DNA of 64,000 bases, taken from positions 172,990 through 236,989 of the forward strand of contig DLGF01000009.1 of assembly GCA_002482545.1 (NCBI GenBank), in the 5' to 3' direction. Below the pieces are notes generated by a model. It did no database searches and had not been told where the DNA came from. It saw nothing but the letters and a program-made list of their open reading frames with translations. The position numbers were made by a program, and so were the translations under genes. Source of the stretch: Sporomusaceae bacterium UBA7701 (GTDB taxonomy: Bacteria; Bacillota; Negativicutes; Sporomusales; UBA7701). Shown piece after piece: positions 8,001 through 16,538 of the stretch (positions within the stretch are counted from its first letter, which is position 1; each line of letters starts with the position of its first letter).

Positions 8001-8900
8001 TTATCTTTGGGTCACTAGGCTGTCGATCAACTGGATAAGCTGCTCGATCTCGGGTTTGGTGACCTGGGCGTCGGCGCCGATCGCCTCGCCTTTACGCCGC
8101 ATTTCTTCATTAATCAACGAAGAGAAGATCACCACCGGCACTTCCTTCAGATCATTGTGTTCCTTAATTTTCTTCGTCAGATGATGGCCGTCCATTTTTG
8201 GCATCTCGATATCGGTAATAACCAAGTCGAAGCGCTTGGCGCCTTTGTTTGCCAGATTTTTTTCCAGCTCATCCCAGGCCTCTTTGCCATTTTCCTTGGT
8301 GACGACCTGGGTGTACCCGGCCGTATGCAAAGTGGCCAGAATCAAATCCCTCAGCAGATGTGAATCTTCAGCCACCAGGATGGTTTTCCCCTGGCGGGCG
8401 TCTACGATATTCTGGGCTGATGCCGGTATTTTGCTCAGCTTGGCGCTGATCGTCGGATTGATATCCGCCACGATGCGTTCAAAATCCAGCAGCAGAATAA
8501 GCTTGTCCTGCATCTTGATTATGCCGTTTACCAGGTTGGCGTTGGCGACCTCGGGCGGCGGCTCCATGGCTTCCCAGGATATCCGGTGAATCCTGGATAC
8601 GGAAGACACCTTGAAGCCCACATAAACTTGGTTCAATTCCCCCACGATGATATTGAATTTCTCCGAGTCTTCCGTCCCCAGGCACCGCGCCAGATTGATC
8701 AGGGGCATGACTTTGCCCCTCAGGGTGAAGATGCCGTCCGTATAGGGATGGGAATTCGGCAGTTTGGTCACTTCGACAGGATTGATTACTTCGCGGACTT
8801 TCGCCACGTTGATGCCGCCAATAAGTGAACCTACAGCAAATTCAACAATTTCAAACTCATTGGTCCCCGTCTCCAGCAAAATCCCTGTCTTGTCTTGCAT
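8001..8900 (-). CDS. cheV: Chemotaxis coupling protein CheV (CheW-receiver fusion)
   Basis: The 299-residue protein joins a CheW domain (about 12-160, with the DGIFTLRGKVMPLINL strand-turn region) to a C-terminal receiver (about 172-299). The receiver has acidic residues AEDS at 177-180, phospho-acceptor D230 in ITDIEMPKMDG, and T-K-P near 281-283. CheV couples chemoreceptors to CheA, and its phosphorylation helps adaptation. No other che or fla gene is next to it, so it is an orphan locus. The start has GGGAGG 7 bases upstream. A TATAAT lies about 80 bases upstream on the minus strand, but the -35 region is poor. Confidence 0.95.
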   Translation of the reverse strand: MQDKTGILLETGTNEFEIVEFAVGSLIGGINVAKVREVINPVEVTKLPNSHPYTDGIFTLRGKVMPLINLARCLGTEDSEKFNIIVGELNQVYVGFKVSSVSRIHRISWEAMEPPPEVANANLVNGIIKMQDKLILLLDFERIVADINPTISAKLSKIPASAQNIVDARQGKTILVAEDSHLLRDLILATLHTAGYTQVVTKENGKEAWDELEKNLANKGAKRFDLVITDIEMPKMDGHHLTKKIKEHNDLKEVPVVIFSSLINEEMRRKGEAIGADAQVTKPEIEQLIQLIDSLVTQR

Positions 8901-9043
8901 AAATCAGCCTCCCGTCAAAGTATTGACGTTATCGCGGCAGCGCTTGTCCAGACCGCTGTATAATCATTATACTATTAAATTCCAATTCGCAATAGGAATT
9001 TTTCGACCGGCCTCAACAAAAAAAGACTTTTTCTCCCAGCGCA

Positions 9044-9070
9044 TAAAAAAACCCGCTTTCGCGGGTTTTT
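9044..9070. terminator. Bidirectional terminator
   Basis: AAACCCGC TTTC GCGGGTTT hairpin flanked by a run of A on one side and T on the other. On the minus strand it ends the bacterioferritin/rubrerythrin transcript. Confidence 0.8.
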
Positions 9071-9130
9071 ATTGCTGAGCGGGATGAAACGTGCGGAGTG
9101 AAACCGGCCGCTTGTCCGCAGTCTTCCGGC

Positions 9131-9694
9131 TTATTTCGGGAAGAGCTTGAACAGGTCTTTCTTCACGCCGCACACGGGACAGTAGTCCGGCGTCTCCCGG
9201 TCGCCGGTAAAGCCGCAGACCGGACAGATATAGACCTCGTCCCCCAGTTCCATATCCTTGCCTTGCCTGGCGGCGTTCTGCGCGTCCTGGAACATCTTGG
9301 CGTGGATTTTTTCCGCCTCCAGGGCATACCGGAAGGACCGCTCGGCGCCGCTTTCCTTCTGAAACTGAGCCGCGTTCAGATAGACGGGATACATCTGCTC
9401 GATCTCATGAACCTCGCCGTCAATGGCTCCCTGCAGATTCTCCACCACCGACCCCAGACCGAATACTGCGCCGGAGGTTACCGTCGCGCCGCCCTGCTGC
9501 GCGCCGAGCTCCTTGAAATGATTGTTGGCATGGACCTGTTCGGCATAGGAGATCGCCCGGTAAAGCCTGGCAATGTTGGCCATCCCCTGTTTTTCCGCAT
9601 GATCGGCCCAAGCAAGGTACCGCATATGCGCCATGGATTCCCCGCCGTAAGCGGAGCGCAAAAAATCAGCAGTCATGTCGTTCTTAACCGTCAC
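9131..9694 (-). CDS. Rubrerythrin with C-terminal rubredoxin-like domain
   Basis: The protein reduces peroxide in anaerobes using a diiron site in an N-terminal four-helix ferritin-like domain. Rubredoxin CPVCG pairs sit at residues 157-161 and 172-176. Helix motifs with E19, E52 and H60-type ligands are visible. Three starts are possible. An ATG at 9698-9700 is only 2 bases from AAGGAG, whereas the GTG at 9692-9694 has 8-base spacing, so the GTG is chosen (187 residues). It lies directly downstream of bacterioferritin in the same direction, forming an iron and oxidative-stress pair. Confidence 0.92.
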   Translation of the reverse strand: MTVKNDMTADFLRSAYGGESMAHMRYLAWADHAEKQGMANIARLYRAISYAEQVHANNHFKELGAQQGGATVTSGAVFGLGSVVENLQGAIDGEVHEIEQMYPVYLNAAQFQKESGAERSFRYALEAEKIHAKMFQDAQNAARQGKDMELGDEVYICPVCGFTGDRETPDYCPVCGVKKDLFKLFPK

Positions 9695-9752
9695 TGTCAT
9701 CACTCCTTCGGCCGTCTGTCGAGGCCTTAAATCTAGCCGCGGATCCGGCTTT

Positions 9753-10220
9753 TTACCCAACCTGGGTGGTCAAAAAGATCGGCAGGGTCATATGGGAGAT
9801 CTGATCCTGCAGTTCTTCGATCTTATCCATATGGTCGTCTTCGTCGTTCAAAATGTTTTCCAGTATCTCGCGGGTAGCGAAGTCATTGACTTCACCGGCG
9901 AGTCTGATTGCCGCATTGTAGGCTTCAATGGCCCCCTCTTCCGAAATGCGGTCGTTTTCCAGTTGCACGGGCACATCACTGCCGATATGGATCGGCCTGA
10001 GCTGCGATACGACAGGCGTCCCTTCCAGGAAAAGAATCCTGGCGATGAGCTTTTCCGCATGCTTCATCTCATCGATAGCCCGTTTTTCAAACCGGGCGTG
10101 GAGCTTCTCGTAGCCCCAGTTGGCACACATCTCGGAATGCACGATGTACTGGTTGATGGCGCTGAGTTCATCGGCGAGCAGGGAATTTAAAGCCTCAATG
10201 AGTTTAGGGTTGCCTTTCAT
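9753..10220 (-). CDS. bfr: Bacterioferritin
   Basis: The 155-residue length is normal for Bfr. Ferroxidase ligands are in place: E18 in ADELSAINQY, E51 and H54 in DEMKHAEKL, and the E127-type helix with NDEDDH. M52, the haem-ligating methionine of bacterioferritins, is conserved, which separates it from plain Dps or ferritin. It stores and detoxifies iron as a 24-mer in the cytosol. An AAGGGGG ribosome site precedes the ATG and a TATAAT lies about 35 bases upstream, without a convincing -35. Rubrerythrin follows within about 60 bases, so the two are probably cotranscribed. Confidence 0.95.
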   Translation of the reverse strand: MKGNPKLIEALNSLLADELSAINQYIVHSEMCANWGYEKLHARFEKRAIDEMKHAEKLIARILFLEGTPVVSQLRPIHIGSDVPVQLENDRISEEGAIEAYNAAIRLAGEVNDFATREILENILNDEDDHMDKIEELQDQISHMTLPIFLTTQVG

Positions 10221-10403
10221 CCGGGAAATCCCCCTTTCAGCTTAGAGTGACTTTTATTATAGTTATTCGTTCACTGATAAATTTTTCCTGTACGAACTCG
10301 CTCCATTGCCTAACTTTTTGTAAAGCCGGCCCGCTCCTCCCAGTCCTCCTTGCTGACCGGCCCAAACGTGGACTGAGCCAGGGACCGCTTCCCCGGCTCA
10401 GTT

Positions 10404-11294
10404 TCACGCTTGGGCGGCATCGGCAATTGGCTGGTAGATGTCCAGCTCGCAGTAATTATCCCGGGACAAGGCCGCATCAATATACTCGAACCGGAAGGTA
10501 TCGGCGAATTTGAATCCCGATTTGAAAATCCATTTGGAATACATATGGACCAACAGCCGGCCCACCTGCCGTCCGTTGATATCGTCGGGCCGGAAGAAAC
10601 CGACAAAGCGGAAGACCACGTACTTGTGGGCCGGAATGGCGATCCCTTTCATGCCGGCGGGGACATCGCCCAGGTCCTGAACCTGGATGGAAGGCATGTA
10701 GTAGATATATCCTGCGTCATTGGCGCTCCAGTCCGTATACCCGAAATAAACATCCGGATTGACAGGGTTCGGGACCTTCAGGCGGTGGTTGTAGAAGAAG
10801 TCCCGCCCATAAGCGTTGGCAACCCGGTCGCCCGACTTGCTCATAATCTTGTAGGGGATGCCGGCGAGGCAGAACTTCTGCCGAAACACAAAGGACGGTT
10901 TATAGATGATGGAATTGTCGATCGCCATGATGTCGTCAACGTTCAGCTTTTCCTTGATAACCAGCGCCATCTGCTCGGATCTCACTTTTAACGGGGTATA
11001 GCCGAATTTCTTCCGGAAGGCCCGGATATAGGACTGCTCGTAGTCAAAGCCGTATTCGAGGGCTATGTCGATGATCCGCATATTCGTAGCCACCAGATCC
11101 CCGATGCTGGACGAAAGCTTCCGGGACTGGACATATTCCATCAGCGATTCTCCGGTAAGGGATTTGAATATCCGGTGCAGATGATATTTCGATATTCCGC
11201 AATACCCGGCGATGTCGTCCAGCGTAATCTTGCGGTGCATGTTGTCTTCGATATAGCGGATGCAGCCGCCCATCGTTTCCTTGAGATCGATCAT
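10404..11294 (-). CDS. AraC-family regulator with GyrI-like effector domain
   Basis: Residues about 8-108 carry the two helix-turn-helix motifs of AraC/XylS regulators, with GYCGISKYHLHRIFK in the first and IALEYGFDYEQSYIRAFRKKFGYTP in the second. The rest (about 125-296) resembles the GyrI/AraE_N small-molecule binding fold found in Rob/BltR-like regulators. This order, DNA-binding first and effector domain last, is the Rob/SoxS-like multidrug-sensing type. The start has GGTGGAGGA just upstream. No dedicated target lies adjacent; fabF upstream in the same direction ends about 60 bases away, so cotranscription is possible. The ligand is unknown. Confidence 0.88.
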   Translation of the reverse strand: MIDLKETMGGCIRYIEDNMHRKITLDDIAGYCGISKYHLHRIFKSLTGESLMEYVQSRKLSSSIGDLVATNMRIIDIALEYGFDYEQSYIRAFRKKFGYTPLKVRSEQMALVIKEKLNVDDIMAIDNSIIYKPSFVFRQKFCLAGIPYKIMSKSGDRVANAYGRDFFYNHRLKVPNPVNPDVYFGYTDWSANDAGYIYYMPSIQVQDLGDVPAGMKGIAIPAHKYVVFRFVGFFRPDDINGRQVGRLLVHMYSKWIFKSGFKFADTFRFEYIDAALSRDNYCELDIYQPIADAAQA

Positions 11295-11356
11295 TCCTCC
11301 ACCCCCTTTCGGAATTTGTCCGGCATTCCGGCCGCGGACACCGACGGCAAGACAGC

Positions 11357-12592
11357 TTACCGGTACGCCTTGAGAACCAGTGACGCGTTATGCCCGCCGA
11401 AACCGAAAGAATTCGTGAGGGCATGAACAAGCTTTGCCGCCGTTCCCTGATTGGGCACATAGTTCAGGTCGCATTCCGGGTCGGGTTCGGCGTAGTTGAT
11501 CGTCGGCGGCAGAAAGCCTTCCTTCAAGGCATAGGCGGTAATAATCGTCTCAACCGCCCCGGCGGCCCCCAGCAGATGCCCGGTCATCGATTTGGTGGAA
11601 CTTACGGCCAGGCGCTGGGCGTGCGCTCCAAAAACAGCTTTGATGGCGGTGGTTTCGGTTTTGTCGTTCAGTTCCGTCGAAGTTCCATGGGCATTAATAT
11701 ACTGGATATCGGCGGGACTTAGGCCCGCGTCCGCCAGAGCGAGCCGCATGCACGCGGCGGCTCCTTCGCCGCCGGGAGCGGGGGCGGTGATATGGTGGGC
11801 GTCGTTGGTACAGCCGTACCCCACTACCTCGGCGAGGATATCCGCGCCGCGGTTTACGGCATGATCGAGCTCTTCCAGGACCAAAACCCCTGCTCCCTCT
11901 CCCATTATAAACCCATCCCGGTTGGAATCAAACGGCCGGCAAGCAGTGGCGGCGTCCGGATTGGCGGTCATCGTCCTGCTGGCGCAGAACCCGGCCATAC
12001 CTAGCCGGGTGATGGGCGCTTCCGCCCCGCCGGCGATCATAATATCCGCCGCATCCTGCTGGATGCTCCGGCAGGCGTCGCCAATGGCGTTCGCCGACGA
12101 AGAACAGGCGGTGACGACGCACTCGACAAACCCCGTAATGCCGTACTTGATGGCAATCATCCCGGCGGCCATATTGGGCAGCATCATCGGCACCATAAAA
12201 GGGCTGACCCGGTCGGCGCCCTTTTCCAATAGCACCCGGTGCTGGCTCTCCAGCGTTTCCAGTCCGCCGATGCCCGTACCCAGAATGATGCCCGTCCGTC
12301 CCCGGCTGACGGCTCCGTCCGGCAGTCCCGCCGTTTCGAGCGCCAGTTGCGTGGCGGCAACGGCGTACTGGGTGAACCGGTCCATCCGTTTGGCCTCTTT
12401 TTTCTCCATATACAGGCCAGGTTCGAAATCCTTGATTTCCGCGGCGACCTTGGTGGGAAAGTCCTCGACATCAATCCTTTCAATCCGGCTGATGCCCGAT
12501 TTTCCGCTTCTTACGGCCCGCCAAAGGGGCTCGGCTCCCACTCCCAGCGAAGTAACCGCTCCCCTCCCGGTTATAACTACCCGTCTTTTCAT
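11357..12592 (-). CDS. fabF: 3-oxoacyl-[ACP] synthase II
   Basis: A 411-residue thiolase-fold condensing enzyme for chain elongation in fatty acid synthesis. The catalytic Cys163 in VTACSSS, His302 in NAHGTSTELND and His339 in TGHLLGAAG are all present, and the length is standard for FabF. The ATG chosen has AGGAGG 6 bases upstream; the open frame extends 60 codons further but without a ribosome site. No other fab gene is nearby. This may therefore be an extra copy rather than the main cluster enzyme. No clear FapR-like site is seen upstream. Confidence 0.93.
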   Translation of the reverse strand: MKRRVVITGRGAVTSLGVGAEPLWRAVRSGKSGISRIERIDVEDFPTKVAAEIKDFEPGLYMEKKEAKRMDRFTQYAVAATQLALETAGLPDGAVSRGRTGIILGTGIGGLETLESQHRVLLEKGADRVSPFMVPMMLPNMAAGMIAIKYGITGFVECVVTACSSSANAIGDACRSIQQDAADIMIAGGAEAPITRLGMAGFCASRTMTANPDAATACRPFDSNRDGFIMGEGAGVLVLEELDHAVNRGADILAEVVGYGCTNDAHHITAPAPGGEGAAACMRLALADAGLSPADIQYINAHGTSTELNDKTETTAIKAVFGAHAQRLAVSSTKSMTGHLLGAAGAVETIITAYALKEGFLPPTINYAEPDPECDLNYVPNQGTAAKLVHALTNSFGFGGHNASLVLKAYR

Positions 12593-12920
12593 ATCTGTTC
12601 CTCCTAATTTCTTCTGTTTATTTTGCATTTTCCCCAAGGAGCGCTTCCACTCCCGCGGGCGAGCGGGCCTTGGTCCTGAACCCTTACTAACTGTAGCACA
12701 TGCCTTTCCGCAAAAATGAACAGCGATTGCTTTTGGCAAGAAATAGAATCCCGTCTTCCCGCAGCACCGCACAGGCGCAACAGCCGGTTATATTTACATA
12801 AAATCAAATCATATAAATGAAAAAGCCGCTGAGTATCAGCGGCTTTCCTGTTCCTGACTTTCTATTGCTATGGGCAAGCAAGGGGGCTGCCCCTTGCCGG
12901 CCAGGCTGACATTCTGCCTG
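12593..12920. other. Intergenic region between fabF and the DUF1508-like gene
   Basis: This 328-base gap holds one good terminator hairpin (12821-12846). It also holds two GC-rich inverted repeats: GCAAGGGG with CCCCTTGC near 12878-12897, and GGCTGACA with TGTCAGCC near 12903-12925, overlapping the next gene's stop. Neither has a clear T-run. Nothing else is recognised. Confidence 0.5.
12821..12846. terminator. Terminator hairpin
   Basis: AAAGCCGCTGA and TCAGCGGCTTT form an 11-bp stem with a GTA loop, preceded by an A-run. It could serve the small gene downstream on the minus strand. Confidence 0.65.
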
Positions 12921-13079
12921 TCAGCCCATATATCCTGAATGCTTGGCATGGGCCAGGCAATCGGCCTTATTTACATAGCCCGGGGAGTATTCAATAAGCT
13001 TGCCGGTAAACGTTGTGCGCTTCCACCGCCAGTTGCCCTGCGAGTCCTGATAAAACCACCAAAAATCTTTGCTTTTCAT
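12921..13079 (-). CDS. Small DUF1508/YegP-like protein (52 aa)
   Basis: The sequence FWWFYQDSQGNWRW-K-R followed by GKLIEYSPGYVNKADCLAHA resembles one repeat of the DUF1508 (YegP, UPF0339) family, in which a short beta-sheet unit with an xWRW core is followed by a helix. Family function is unknown. The ATG chosen has AAGGAGG about 6 bases upstream; the frame is open 22 codons further without a better site. A -35/-10 pair lies about 190 bases upstream with an inverted repeat next to it. The gene is short but has typical coding composition. Confidence 0.75.
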   Translation of the reverse strand: MKSKDFWWFYQDSQGNWRWKRTTFTGKLIEYSPGYVNKADCLAHAKHSGYMG

Positions 13080-13265
13080 GTCTTCCTCCTTACTGCAGCG
13101 CGAGTCCGACCAACTGTGGGCCAAAAGGCGCTTCGCGTCATCCAAAGTCAGTTTCTACCGGGAAATCCGCAAAGTTATGCGCTATGCGCCAGTCGGAAAC
13201 TACCGTAAAGAAACTTCATGGCAGAACGGTCAATGGATAATTAATTAAATTATTTTATCAATATT

Positions 13266-13310
13266 ATTTTACACTATTAGATTAAAATTAGCAATAATCC
13301 AATAGGATTA
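13266..13310 (-). promoter_or_regulatory. Promoter and adjacent inverted repeat
   Basis: Minus-strand TTGCTA (13289-13294) and TAAAAT (13266-13271) are 17 bases apart. Directly upstream lies the perfect inverted repeat TAATCC-AATA-GGATTA (13295-13310), a possible operator. It would drive the small DUF1508-like gene through a leader of about 180 bases in an otherwise AT-rich gap of 375 bases that shows nothing else. Confidence 0.5.
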
Positions 13311-13454
13311 ATCATTTCCCCAGGCAGGCTTAAACGGCAAAACCTAAGGAAAACCGCCCGCCGCCGCCCCCTCTCTCCGTCAGGCTAATAATTTACCGCT
13401 CCCTCTTCCGGGCCGGCGGCCAAAATGCCGCCCGGGCACCTCGCGCCTCGGTCC

Positions 13455-14399
13455 CTACCGTTTGGGAGCAAGGCTCTGGGCTCTCTCAAGCGCCGTCAGA
13501 TCGAAGGGAGTTTCCTGATAGACGTAGTAATTGAGCCAATTGGCGAATAAGAGGCTCGCGGCGCCCCGCCAGCTGACCACCGGGGGACGGGCGGGATTGT
13601 CTCCGGGATAATAATTGTAAGGGACCTGGATCGGAAGCCCTAAAGACGCGTCGCGATCATATTCGGCCTTGAGCGTCAAGGAGTCGTATTCCGAGTGGCC
13701 GGTAAGAAAAAACTGCCGGCGGCCGATGTCGGCCACGGCGTAAACTCCGGATAATTCAGACTCGGAAAGGATTTCGAGAACCGGAATTTTCTCGATATCT
13801 TCCCGCCGGATTTCGGTATGGCGCGAATGCGGGACGTGAAACACATCGTCGAAGCCGCGGAACAGCTTGTCGTGCTTGGCAAGAACTCTATGGGGGAAAA
13901 TGCCGAACATCTTCTGCGGCAACTCATATTTGGGGACGCCGTAGTGGTAGTAAAGGCCGGCCTGCGCCCCCCAGCAGATATGCAGGGTGGAAAAGGCGTG
14001 AGTTTGGCTCCACTCCAGGATTTCGCAGAGTTCTTTCCAGTAGGCCACCTGTTCGAAGGGAAGCTGTTCCACCGGCGCTCCGGTAATGACCATTCCGTCG
14101 TAGTTCCGCGACCGGACGTCGTCGAAGGTTTCGTAAAACTTTATGAGGTGCTCCTGGGGAGTATTAGTCGGCGCATAGCTGGCTGTGTAAATAAAGTCCA
14201 CTTCCACCTGCAGCGGCGAATTCCCCAGCAGGCGGAGCAACTGAGTCTCGGTGACGATCTTGGTGGGCATGAGATTGAGCAGCAGAAGCTTAAGCGGTCG
14301 AATATCCTGGGTGTAAGCGCGATTTTCGTACATCACGAAGATGTTTTCTCCTTCGAGAATGCTGGTCGCCGGCAAATTGTCCGGAATCTTGATCGGCAT
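13455..14399 (-). CDS. metAA: Homoserine O-acetyltransferase (MetA family)
   Basis: The 314-residue protein activates homoserine for methionine synthesis. The catalytic Cys142 lies in HICWGAQ, with His235 and Glu237 in TGHSEYD. Position 111 is Glu (GAPVEQL). In this family Glu111 is associated with acetyl-CoA use and Gly111 with succinyl-CoA use, so an acetyltransferase is predicted despite MetA homology. A SAM-I riboswitch precedes it, so the gene is shut off when S-adenosylmethionine is plentiful. It appears monocistronic. Confidence 0.93.
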   Translation of the reverse strand: MPIKIPDNLPATSILEGENIFVMYENRAYTQDIRPLKLLLLNLMPTKIVTETQLLRLLGNSPLQVEVDFIYTASYAPTNTPQEHLIKFYETFDDVRSRNYDGMVITGAPVEQLPFEQVAYWKELCEILEWSQTHAFSTLHICWGAQAGLYYHYGVPKYELPQKMFGIFPHRVLAKHDKLFRGFDDVFHVPHSRHTEIRREDIEKIPVLEILSESELSGVYAVADIGRRQFFLTGHSEYDSLTLKAEYDRDASLGLPIQVPYNYYPGDNPARPPVVSWRGAASLLFANWLNYYVYQETPFDLTALERAQSLAPKR

Positions 14400-14462
14400 A
14401 ACGTTCCTCTTCCTTCCCTAGTCGTAACTGCCTCCTACCGATCTCGCCCAGACGACGGAAAT

Positions 14463-14605
14463 ATAAAAAAAACCCTTTCCGAGGAAAGGGTTTTATGTTC
14501 TTTCCTCTCATCTGCCAGGATTTCTCCTGCTGGATTTAGCACCACTGCGTTTCCGCCGGTTGCCGGGTGTCATCGGGCCAGTCCCTCGACCTCTCTCGAT
14601 AAGAG
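14463..14605 (-). promoter_or_regulatory. SAM-I (S-box) riboswitch and terminator upstream of metAA
   Basis: On the minus strand: CTCTTATCGAGAGAGG, then GGACTGGCCCGATGACACCC, GGCAACC, GTGGTGCTAAATCCAGCAG and GGCAGATGAGAG. These are the conserved S-box blocks in the right order, with P1 CTCTTATC pairing with GATGAGAG. A terminator AAACCCTTTCC-TC-GGAAAGGGTTT plus T-run (14464-14494) follows, so SAM binding should end transcription before metAA. Confidence 0.95.
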
Positions 14606-14628
14606 TGTTACATATGATATTGTATTGG

Positions 14629-14658
14629 ATGGTAACACAGGAACGTCCCGGGTGTCAA
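14629..14658 (-). promoter_or_regulatory. Promoter of the S-box/metAA transcript
   Basis: Perfect -35 TTGACA (14653-14658) and -10 TACCAT (14629-14634), 18 bases apart on the minus strand. The start would fall near 14622, just ahead of the riboswitch. Confidence 0.7.
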
Positions 14659-14682
14659 GAGCCGCAATCCATTTTCTTGTGT

Positions 14683-16068
14683 TTAGCCGGCGGAAGTCTG
14701 GCCCGGCCCATAGCGGAGCGAGTCATCCTCCGCAGGGGCCACGATCCGGCTGGTCACCACGCCGGCCACCATGGCGTCGCTGACATTGAGCGCCGTCCGC
14801 CCCATGTCGATGAGCGGCTCAATCGCGATCAGCAGGCCGACGATGCCCACCGGCAAGCCCAGCGTGGACAAAACCAGCAGTGCGGCAAAAGTGGCGCCGC
14901 CGCCCACCCCGGCTATGCCGAAAGACCCGAGAGCAACCACCAGGACAAGCTTTATCAGGAAGACCGGCTCCAGAGGATTGATGCCGACCGTAGGGGCGAC
15001 CATGACTGCCAGCATGGCCGGGTAAACGCCTGCGCAGCCGTTCTGTCCGATGCTGGTGCCGAAGGAAGCCGCCAGGTTGGCGTAGCCTTCCGGCACTCCA
15101 AGCCTCTCGGTCATGGTCTTGATGGTCAGCGGCAGCGTGCCCGCGCTGGTGCGGGAAGTAAAGGCAAAGGCCAGGGCCGGGAAGGCCTCCCGGATATAGG
15201 TGGCGGGATTGACCCGGACGCCGGCCAGAATGACCAGGTGAATGATAAACATGATCACCAGGGCCAGGTAGGACGCTACGACAAACTGGGCCAGCTTGAG
15301 GATATCGGCGAAATTGCTGACCGCTACAAACCTGGCCATAAGGGCCAGCACGCCGTAAGGAGTCAGCCGCAAGACGAAAGCCACCAGCCGCATGACCACA
15401 TCATGGAGGGAATCGACGATTTGCACGAAGAACTCCGCGGACCGGGGATTTTTCCTGCGGATGCCGAGCACCGCAATGCCGACCAGAGCGGCAAAAAACA
15501 CCACCGACAACGTATCGGAGCTTCCCTGGCCGGTCAAGGCATTAAACGGGTTGGCGGGAATAATTTCGATGAGCTGCTGTTGGATGGGCTTGGCCTGGAA
15601 GGTCGTCAGCCGCCCCTCAACGCTTTTTTGGGCGCTCATTTCCGCGTCCCCGGTGGGCAGTCCCGCGGCGCTGAGATCGAAGGCCAGCGCCGCCCCTGCG
15701 CCGACAACGGCGGCAATGGCCGTAGTGGCCAATAAAATGCCGAGAATCAGTCCGCTCACTTTCCGCAGCGAGCCGCTGTCTTTCACATGGACGATAGCCG
15801 AAGTGATCGATACCAGCAGAAGCGGCATGACAATCATTTTCAAAAGCCGCACATAACCGTTGCCGATTACATCGAACCAGCTTACGGACGACTTGATGAC
15901 CGCCGGCGTCCCGGCAAAAACGAAATGGAGGGCCGCCCCCAAAAGCACCCCCAGCCCCAGCCCGGCCAGCACCCGCTTGCCGAAGCTGACCTGCCGCCGC
16001 TGCAGGAGGTGCAAACCGGCCACCAGGGCCAACAGGACCAGTACATTGATCGCCACTACATAATTCAT
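14683..16068 (-). CDS. tcyP: L-cystine/dicarboxylate symporter, TcyP-like (DAACS family)
   Basis: A 461-residue inner-membrane protein with about eight helices and two re-entrant loops. Family motifs include the RLLKMIVMPLLLVSIT segment, FAFTSRTSAGTLPLTI and LAASFGTSIGQNGCAGVYPAMLAVM near the substrate site. The match is to the TcyP/YdjN L-cystine branch rather than GltP glutamate carriers. AAGGAGG precedes the ATG; another ATG five bases upstream is out of frame. The transcript probably starts near 16532, giving a very long leader of about 460 bases with a terminator hairpin and a tRNA-like element. A sulfur-supply role fits the metAA neighbour. Confidence 0.85.
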   Translation of the reverse strand: MNYVVAINVLVLLALVAGLHLLQRRQVSFGKRVLAGLGLGVLLGAALHFVFAGTPAVIKSSVSWFDVIGNGYVRLLKMIVMPLLLVSITSAIVHVKDSGSLRKVSGLILGILLATTAIAAVVGAGAALAFDLSAAGLPTGDAEMSAQKSVEGRLTTFQAKPIQQQLIEIIPANPFNALTGQGSSDTLSVVFFAALVGIAVLGIRRKNPRSAEFFVQIVDSLHDVVMRLVAFVLRLTPYGVLALMARFVAVSNFADILKLAQFVVASYLALVIMFIIHLVILAGVRVNPATYIREAFPALAFAFTSRTSAGTLPLTIKTMTERLGVPEGYANLAASFGTSIGQNGCAGVYPAMLAVMVAPTVGINPLEPVFLIKLVLVVALGSFGIAGVGGGATFAALLVLSTLGLPVGIVGLLIAIEPLIDMGRTALNVSDAMVAGVVTSRIVAPAEDDSLRYGPGQTSAG

Positions 16069-16337
16069 ACCATAATTTCCTCCTTATAATAATCGCCGGG
16101 CAACCCGCAGTGCACGGACGCCGGGCGCTCCGGCCGGCCTACCCTTGCAGGCAAGGCGCAACCCGGCCCTTGGCTTTACTTCGATTATATTAACAGCCCA
16201 GGTCGGCAATGCCTATAAAACGACAGGCGGCCCCGCCCGGCCGTCGATATCCCCCTTCGCCCTTGATGCCGCTTGGTGTGTTATGTAGCGCCCGCCGCGG
16301 CGGGAGCGGGTCTTCCCCCTCATGGCTGCGCAAAAAG

Positions 16338-16415
16338 TGGTTGCAGGGGGAAGAATCGAACTTCACAGGTCCGGGTATGAGCCGACCTCGTGCACCAGCA
16401 CTAATAACCCCTGCC
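16338..16415 (-). other. tRNA-like element, CAU anticodon, non-canonical cloverleaf
   Basis: The 78-base minus-strand segment folds by eye into a cloverleaf. The acceptor is GCAGGGG/CCCCTGC. The D-arm is GTGC-TGGT-GCAC with only 4 bp and a 4-base loop. The anticodon arm is AGGTC-GG/CC-g-GACCT with one bulge and loop CTCATAC, anticodon CAT. The T-arm is GAAG-TTCGATT-CTTC. It ends AACCA, followed by TTTTT. All helices are Watson-Crick, but the D-arm, six-base linker, short variable region and one-base offset at the 3' end are not normal. Sequence resembles initiator tRNA-Met. It may be a decayed tRNA, an unusual tRNA or a structured part of the tcyP leader. Confidence 0.55.
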
Positions 16416-16442
16416 TTGCGGGCGCCGCAACGCCGGCGGCGC

Positions 16443-16481
16443 AATAAGAAAAGGCCAAGCGCCCTAAGGGTGCTTAGCCTT
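16443..16481 (-). terminator. Intrinsic terminator in the tcyP leader
   Basis: AAGGCTAAGC-A-CCC pairs with GGG-C-GCTTGGCCTT around UUA, followed by TTTCTTATT on the minus strand. The upstream leader has a CTGACCGA...TCGG...TCAG hairpin. CTTCA (complement of 16518-16522) can pair with TGAAG (complement of 16479-16483), overlapping the terminator base. This is an attenuator-like layout with no family I can name. Confidence 0.7.
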
Positions 16482-16538
16482 CAGTATTTCTGATCAGCCG
16501 ACTACTCTCGGTCAGGATGAAGTATTGAATTGTTATTG

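Noticed and set aside
12593..12720. FapR-type operator upstream of fabF
   Set aside because: The best candidate around CTACAGTTAGTAAGG lacks the symmetric TTAGTACC-type arms.
16338..16415. Ordinary tRNA-Met gene
   Set aside because: The D-arm, linker and 3' end offset depart too far from a normal tRNA, so it is listed as tRNA-like only.
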